Assembly (NCBI RefSeq): GCF_001050015.1 | Contig: NZ_CVTB01000298.1 | Coordinates: 1 to 21,038 of the forward strand | DNA: 21,038 nucleotides | Reading direction: 5' to 3' | Source: Mycolicibacterium malmesburyense | GTDB lineage: Bacteria; Actinomycetota; Actinomycetes; Mycobacteriales; Mycobacteriaceae | Part shown: positions 17,745 to 21,038 of the stretch, piece after piece | Position numbering within the stretch: position 1 is the stretch's first letter | How the letters are laid out: the number at the start of each line of letters is the position of its first letter | The notes under the pieces: model-generated | The model's input: the letters and a program-made list of their open reading frames with translations, nothing else | What the model was told of the DNA's origin: nothing | Database searches by the model: none | Position numbers and translations under genes: made by a program

Positions 17745-18734
17745 TCAAATCAGGCCGAGGTCCGTGACCGCCTTGCGCTCATCAGCGAGTTCGGCGGTCG
17801 TCTTGTCGATGCGGCCGCGGGAGAAGTCGTCGATCTCCAGCCCCTGCACGATCGACCAGTCGCCGCCCTTGGTCGTCACCGGGAACGACGAGATCAGACC
17901 CTCCGGCACGCCGTAGGAACCGTCGGAGACCACCGCCATCGACACCCAGTCGTCGGCCGGAGTGCCAAGCAGCCAGTCCCGGGCGGCGTCGACGGTCGCC
18001 GACGCGGCCGAGGCGGCCGAGGAGGCGCCGCGGGCGTCGATGATCGCCGCGCCGCGCTTGGCCACGGTCGGAATGAAGTCGTTCTCGATCCAGCCCTGGT
18101 CGTTGACGACCTCGGCGGCGTTCTTGCCGCCGATTTCGGCGTGGAAGATGTCGGGGTACTGGGTGGCCGAGTGGTTGCCCCAGATCGTCATCTTCTTGAT
18201 GTCGGTGACCTTGGCGCCGGTCTTGCGGGCCAGCTGGCTGATGGCCCGGTTGTGGTCCAGGCGGGTCAGCGCGCTGAACCGCTCCTTGGGGATGTCGGGC
18301 GCATTGGTCATCGCGATCAGCGCGTTGGTGTTGGCCGGGTTACCGGTCACGCCGATGCGGACGTCGTCGGCGGCCACCGCGTTGAGCGCCTTGCCCTGGG
18401 CCGTGAAGATCGCGCCGTTGGCCTCGAGCAGGTCGCTGCGCTCCATGCCCGGGCCGCGGGGGCGCGCGCCGACGAGCAGCGCCAGGTTGGCGCCGTCGAA
18501 GATCTTGTTCGCATCGGAGCCGATCTCCACGCCGGCCAGCAGCGGGAACGCGCAGTCGTCGAGCTCCATCACCACACCCTCGAGCGCCTTGAGCGCGGGC
18601 TCGATCTCGAGCAGCCGGAGCTCGATCGGCCGGTCGGGGCCGAGCAGCGATCCGCTCGCGAGGCGGAACAGCAGGCTGTAGCCGATCTGGCCGGCGGCAC
18701 CGGTGACTGCGACCTTGAGGGGAGTTGTGCTCAC
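17745..18734 (-). CDS. mdh: Malate dehydrogenase
   Basis: 329 residues from GTG 18734, identical in length to M. tuberculosis Mdh. AAGGAG (18743-18748) lies 8 bases upstream and fixes the start, although the frame runs further up through the corA antisense. Motifs: TGAAGQIG (11-18) for NAD binding, LLEIE (41-45) after the second strand, the mobile loop RPRGPGMER (91-99) with substrate-binding arginines, GNPANTNA (131-138), LDHNRA (D160 and R163) and GNHSATQYP with catalytic His188. It interconverts malate and oxaloacetate in the cytosolic TCA cycle and forms a dimer in this family (long-chain, cytosolic type). Malic enzyme follows 50 bases downstream and draws on the same malate pool. It is divergent from corA; the -10 candidate is TAGTTT at 18797-18802. 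Confidence 0.97.
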   Translation of the reverse strand: MSTTPLKVAVTGAAGQIGYSLLFRLASGSLLGPDRPIELRLLEIEPALKALEGVVMELDDCAFPLLAGVEIGSDANKIFDGANLALLVGARPRGPGMERSDLLEANGAIFTAQGKALNAVAADDVRIGVTGNPANTNALIAMTNAPDIPKERFSALTRLDHNRAISQLARKTGAKVTDIKKMTIWGNHSATQYPDIFHAEIGGKNAAEVVNDQGWIENDFIPTVAKRGAAIIDARGASSAASAASATVDAARDWLLGTPADDWVSMAVVSDGSYGVPEGLISSFPVTTKGGDWSIVQGLEIDDFSRGRIDKTTAELADERKAVTDLGLI

Positions 18735-18762
18735 GTCAGATGCTCCTTGCACAGGTGTACGT

Positions 18763-18779
18763 CGCCCGCGCCGCGGGCG
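18763..18779. promoter_or_regulatory. Perfect GC dyad in the mdh leader
   Basis: CGCCCGCG (18763-18770) and CGCGGGCG (18772-18779) are perfect inverted arms around one central C. The dyad lies between the putative mdh -10 box and the ribosome-binding site. With such a tiny centre it is more a protein-binding dyad than a hairpin. In GC-rich DNA it may be chance. Confidence 0.25.
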
Positions 18780-18796
18780 GATTGCGGTCGGGAACG

Positions 18797-18802
18797 AAAC
18801 TA
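18797..18802 (-). promoter_or_regulatory. Putative -10 box for mdh
   Basis: On the minus strand TAGTTT fits TANNNT. It implies a leader of about 55 bases carrying an AAGGAG ribosome-binding site. It is divergent from, and close enough to share upstream DNA with, the corA box at 18829-18834. Confidence 0.4.
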
Positions 18803-18828
18803 GCAGGCAGCTCACGCGCGTAGCCGCG

Positions 18829-18834
18829 TAGCAT
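18829..18834 (+). promoter_or_regulatory. Putative -10 box for corA
   Basis: TAGCAT fits TANNNT. It overlaps a tandem 8-bp direct repeat CGCGTAGC (18817-18824, 18825-18832). The implied start near 18841 would give a leader of about 70 bases including the mini-ORF at 18883. Confidence 0.4.
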
Positions 18835-18882
18835 CGACCACGGCCCGAAAGCGGGCGTGCGTTGTTCAGGAAGGCTGCATCG

Positions 18883-18915
18883 ATGCCGTCGTTCAGTCCG
18901 GGCCGCGCTCGGTGA
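18883..18915 (+). CDS. 10-codon mini-ORF overlapping the corA start (leader peptide or frameshifted N-terminus)
   Basis: ATG 18883 is preceded at good distance by AGGAAGG (18868-18874), the best ribosome-binding site in the region. It encodes [10 protein letters not shown] and stops at TGA 18913-18915, overlapping the corA GTG (18912-18914) as GTGA. By contrast the corA GTG has no ribosome-binding site of its own. Either the mini-ORF is a coupled leader peptide, or it is the true corA N-terminus, separated from the rest by a one-base indel. Confidence 0.5.
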   Translation: MPSFSPGRAR

Positions 18916-19973
18916 AGGACAGCCGCGACGGCGTGACCGCCGACCAAGTCCGCGTGCCCGTGGCCCACGCCACGGTCGACTGCGGTATCTACTGCGACGG
19001 CGCGAGGCTGCCCGGCAATTTCACCCACGACGGCGCCCAGGACAAGGTCTACGAGCTGCGGCGCGAGGGCCGAAACGCCTTCGTCTGGATCGGCTTCCAC
19101 GAACCCGACGAAAGCCAGATGCAGACCGTCGCGAACGTGTTCGGTCTGCACCCGCTCGCCGTCGAGGACGCCGTGCACGCACACCAGCGACCGAAGCTGG
19201 AACGCTACGACGACACCCTGTTCCTCGTCCTCAAGACCGTCACCTATGTCGAACACGAGTCGATCGCCAAAGCGCGCGAGATCGTCGAGACCGGCGAGAT
19301 CATGATCTTCGTCGGACCCGATTTCGTGGTGACCGTCCGGCACGGCGAACACGGCGGACTGGCCGGCGTGCGCAAACGCCTCGACGCCTCACCACAACTT
19401 CTCGAACTCGGCCCCTACGCGGTGATGCACGCGATCGCCGACCATGTCGTGGACGGCTACCTCGACGTCACCGAGTCGATCGAAATCGACATCGACGCGA
19501 TGGAGGAGGACGTCTTCTCTCCGACGACGCGCACCGACATCGAGTGCATCTATTTGCTCAAGCGGGAGATCGTCGAACTCCGACGCGCGGTGGGCCCGTT
19601 GGCCACTGACTTGCAGCGACTCGGCTCCGATCACAGCGACCTGATCTCCGTCGAGATTCTGCGGTACATGGGCGACGTGCTCGACCACGCCATCAAGGCG
19701 TCCGACCGCATCGCCAGTTTCGACGAGGTGCTCAGCTCGCTCGTGCAGGCCGCGGTCGGCAAGGTGGCCATGCAGCAGAACACCGACATGCGCAAGATCT
19801 CGGCCTATGTTGCGATCGCCGCGGTGCCCACCGCGATCGCCGGCATCTACGGCATGAACTTCGAGCACATGCCCGAACTGTCAGCGACGTGGGGTTACCC
19901 CGCGGTGCTGCTGGTGATGGTGGTCATCTGCGGCCTGCTGTTCCGCGCGTTCCGCCGCAACCACTGGCTCTAG
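18912..19973 (+). CDS. corA: CorA-family magnesium/divalent cation transporter
   Basis: 353 residues from GTG 18912, the only in-frame start after the stop at 18801; M. tuberculosis CorA has about 366. The large N-terminal cytoplasmic domain carries the family phrases [43 protein letters not shown] and [18 protein letters not shown], followed by a long helix. Two C-terminal membrane helices (about 293-313 and 329-347) enclose the signature Y-GMN (G314-M315-N316) and the periplasmic loop NFEHMPEL. It forms a homopentameric channel that imports Mg2+ (also Co2+ or Ni2+) across the cytoplasmic membrane. It diverges from mdh over a 177-base region with paired promoters. The start is uncertain because a better-looking ATG with a ribosome-binding site lies at 18883 in another frame. 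It converges on the SUFU-domain gene, 17 bases away. Confidence 0.93.
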   Translation: MKDSRDGVTADQVRVPVAHATVDCGIYCDGARLPGNFTHDGAQDKVYELRREGRNAFVWIGFHEPDESQMQTVANVFGLHPLAVEDAVHAHQRPKLERYDDTLFLVLKTVTYVEHESIAKAREIVETGEIMIFVGPDFVVTVRHGEHGGLAGVRKRLDASPQLLELGPYAVMHAIADHVVDGYLDVTESIEIDIDAMEEDVFSPTTRTDIECIYLLKREIVELRRAVGPLATDLQRLGSDHSDLISVEILRYMGDVLDHAIKASDRIASFDEVLSSLVQAAVGKVAMQQNTDMRKISAYVAIAAVPTAIAGIYGMNFEHMPELSATWGYPAVLLVMVVICGLLFRAFRRNHWL

Positions 19974-19990
19974 CTCCCGCGGCGGCGGTT

Positions 19991-20584
19991 TCAGCTGGGT
20001 TTGGCCGCCGGGCGCGCGGGGTCGAGCACGTCGACGCCGTCCTGCTGCCACGCCTCGCGCATCGCGTCGGCGCCCTTGAGTCGCACCCATGCGGCCTCGG
20101 TGGCGGTGATCGGCGTGGCCGCCAACACCTTCACCGGCTCCAACGGCGCGATCAACGCGACGTCGCCGATCGCGCTGTCGCTCAACAGGAATGCGGTGAA
20201 CGGGGAGGCTTCCCACAGCGGCGTCTCCAAGTCGATCAACGCGTCCGGCGCCAGGATCAGCCCCTCCACCGCCGGCGCGGCGGCGACGATAGCGATCGAC
20301 CGGTGCAACCCCCGCGGCGACGGTCCGCGCAATGCGGTCGTCACCTCCGCGCGCGGGCCGTGCAATGCATCGGTCACCATCTCCGTCGGGTCGAACATCG
20401 GGTGGCGCGAACAGCCCAGCGACACATAGTGAACGACGCCGTCGGGGTTGGGCCCGAAGCGCAGCACGTCGATGCTCTCGCTGCCCAGGAACGTGACGCT
20501 GGCCTCGTCGGGCTCCGAATCGATGCCCTGCGAGGCGAAGTGCTCGAGCAGGTGGGCGCGGACCTTCGCCGGGACGTCGATCAC
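19991..20584 (-). CDS. Suppressor-of-fused (SUFU)-domain protein
   Basis: 197 residues from GTG 20584. The sequence resembles the bacterial SUFU family (PF05076): VTFLGSESIDVLRFGPNPDG, HYVSLGCSRHPM, EMVTDALHGPRAEVTTALRG, a middle with LILAPDALIDLETPLWEASPFTAFLL, and VKVLAATPITATEAAWVRLKGADAMREAWQ near the end. There is no signal peptide or membrane segment, so it is likely cytosolic. Bacterial SUFU proteins are small single-domain proteins of unclear role, sometimes found among toxin-immunity genes; here nothing polymorphic adjoins it. Its GTG overlaps the sugC stop by four bases (GTGA), so it should be translated together with the trehalose importer. I do not recall this gene between sugC and corA in M. 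tuberculosis. Function unknown. Confidence 0.75.
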   Translation of the reverse strand: MIDVPAKVRAHLLEHFASQGIDSEPDEASVTFLGSESIDVLRFGPNPDGVVHYVSLGCSRHPMFDPTEMVTDALHGPRAEVTTALRGPSPRGLHRSIAIVAAAPAVEGLILAPDALIDLETPLWEASPFTAFLLSDSAIGDVALIAPLEPVKVLAATPITATEAAWVRLKGADAMREAWQQDGVDVLDPARPAAKPS

Positions 20585-21038
20585 TCGGATGAATCGGTGT
20601 CGGGCAGGCTGAGGTTCTTGCCCGTCTGCGGGTCGAAGACCACCAGCTTCGACGTGTCGAACGCCAGCTCGATCGTCTCGCCCTGGCGAGCGGTCGAATC
20701 GACGGAAACCCTTGCCACGAACTCGTTTTCGCCCACACCCGACTCCGCGGCCAGCTCGGCGAGCTGCGCCGAACGCGCCCCGGCGCCCTCGGTCTTGAAG
20801 TGCAGGTACTTGTCGGCGCCCAGCGACTCCACCATGTCCACCGTCACGTTGAACGTCAGGGCGCGGATTCGGGCGTACCCGTCGAGCACCGCGGAGTCCT
20901 CGAAGTGCTCGGGCCGCACGCCGACGATCACGTCTTTCGGCGCGTTGCGGCGCGCCAGCAGGTCGTGGTTCTCCTGGGTGAGCGTGACCTCGCCGAACGG
21001 AAGCCGCACACCGACGTCGGTGATCGTGGCGGGAAAGA
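20581..21038 (-). CDS. sugC: Trehalose importer ATPase SugC, C-terminal part (5' end outside window)
   Basis: The frame is open to the window edge, and 151 residues plus the stop are visible. This is the C-terminal regulatory (MOB/TOBE-like) part of an ABC ATPase of the MalK/UgpC type: LPFGEVTLT, VIVGVRPEHFEDSAV, RIRALTFNVTVDMVESLGADKYLHF, ENEFVARV and IELAFDTSKLVVFDPQTG. These match remembered mycobacterial SugC closely. SugC powers the LpqY-SugA-SugB-SugC system, which in mycobacteria recovers trehalose released during mycolate transfer. The nucleotide-binding domain (Walker A, signature, Walker B) lies outside the window. The stop TGA (20583-20581) overlaps the GTG of the SUFU gene. Confidence 0.95.
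   Translation of the reverse strand, partial: FPATITDVGVRLPFGEVTLTQENHDLLARRNAPKDVIVGVRPEHFEDSAVLDGYARIRALTFNVTVDMVESLGADKYLHFKTEGAGARSAQLAELAAESGVGENEFVARVSVDSTARQGETIELAFDTSKLVVFDPQTGKNLSLPDTDSSE

Noticed and set aside
18840..18911. Mg2+-sensing M-box riboswitch upstream of corA
   Set aside because: The leader is only about 70 bases and I see no conserved M-box core or multi-helix layout.
18735..19352. Upstream extension of the mdh frame to 19352
   Set aside because: Would lie antisense in corA; the GTG at 18734 has a good ribosome-binding site and gives exactly the family length of 329 residues.
18857..19609. 250-residue plus-strand frame overlapping corA
   Set aside because: Arg-rich out-of-frame shadow; the CorA frame carries the family motifs to the GMN signature.

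Overview
The window looks like chromosomal DNA of a fast-growing mycobacterium (Mycolicibacterium type). It is GC-rich, coding is dense, GTG starts are frequent and several starts look leaderless. The proteins read as close relatives of the M. tuberculosis block Rv1238 to Rv1252c: LprE, Rv1251c, Rv1250, Rv1249c, Kgd, Rv1245c, LpqZ, Mdh, CorA and SugC, here in reverse orientation. Species cannot be fixed from the sequence. Family and orthologue calls rest on recognised motifs and remembered sequences; no search was run.

Layout. 1-468 is the C-terminal part of the lipoprotein LprE. 474-1652 is a 1.18 kb segment bounded by a perfect 29-bp inverted repeat; its only gene is a DUF559/AbiEi-like protein, and it also holds a three-copy tandem repeat. 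1689-6472 is a coupled pair: a large nuclease-helicase fusion (Rv1251c type) and a GlcD-type FAD-linked oxidase resembling Rv1257c. 6476-9752 holds two drug-exporter-type MFS genes on the minus strand. 9893-10645 is a small EcsC-like membrane-associated protein (Rv1249c type). 10805-14617 is kgd, the 2-oxoglutarate decarboxylase/dehydrogenase. A perfect 19-bp stem hairpin follows, then a short-chain dehydrogenase (14741-15571).

The minus-strand set 15648-18734 is mdh, malic enzyme and the lipoprotein lpqZ, transcribed in that order. corA (18912-19973) diverges from mdh. The window closes with a SUFU-domain gene whose start overlaps the stop of sugC, the ATPase of the trehalose importer.

How the genes work together. 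Kgd, Mdh and malic enzyme form a 2-oxoglutarate/malate metabolic cluster, and corA shares a divergent promoter region with mdh. The magnesium connection is contextual only: malic enzyme and the thiamine-diphosphate enzyme Kgd need divalent metal. Compared with my recollection of M. tuberculosis, extra genes sit at several junctions (DUF559, GlcD-like oxidase, Bcr/CflA exporter, small malic enzyme, SUFU gene), while the relBE pair expected between kgd and the SDR is absent and a hairpin stands there.

No gene-free stretch exceeds 300 bp; the longest is 1457-1688. I see no rRNA, tRNA, CRISPR array, transposase or phage gene. The best candidates for something new are the inverted-repeat unit around the DUF559 gene, the four-cysteine nuclease / DEDDy / helicase fusion, and the mini-ORF that overlaps the corA start.
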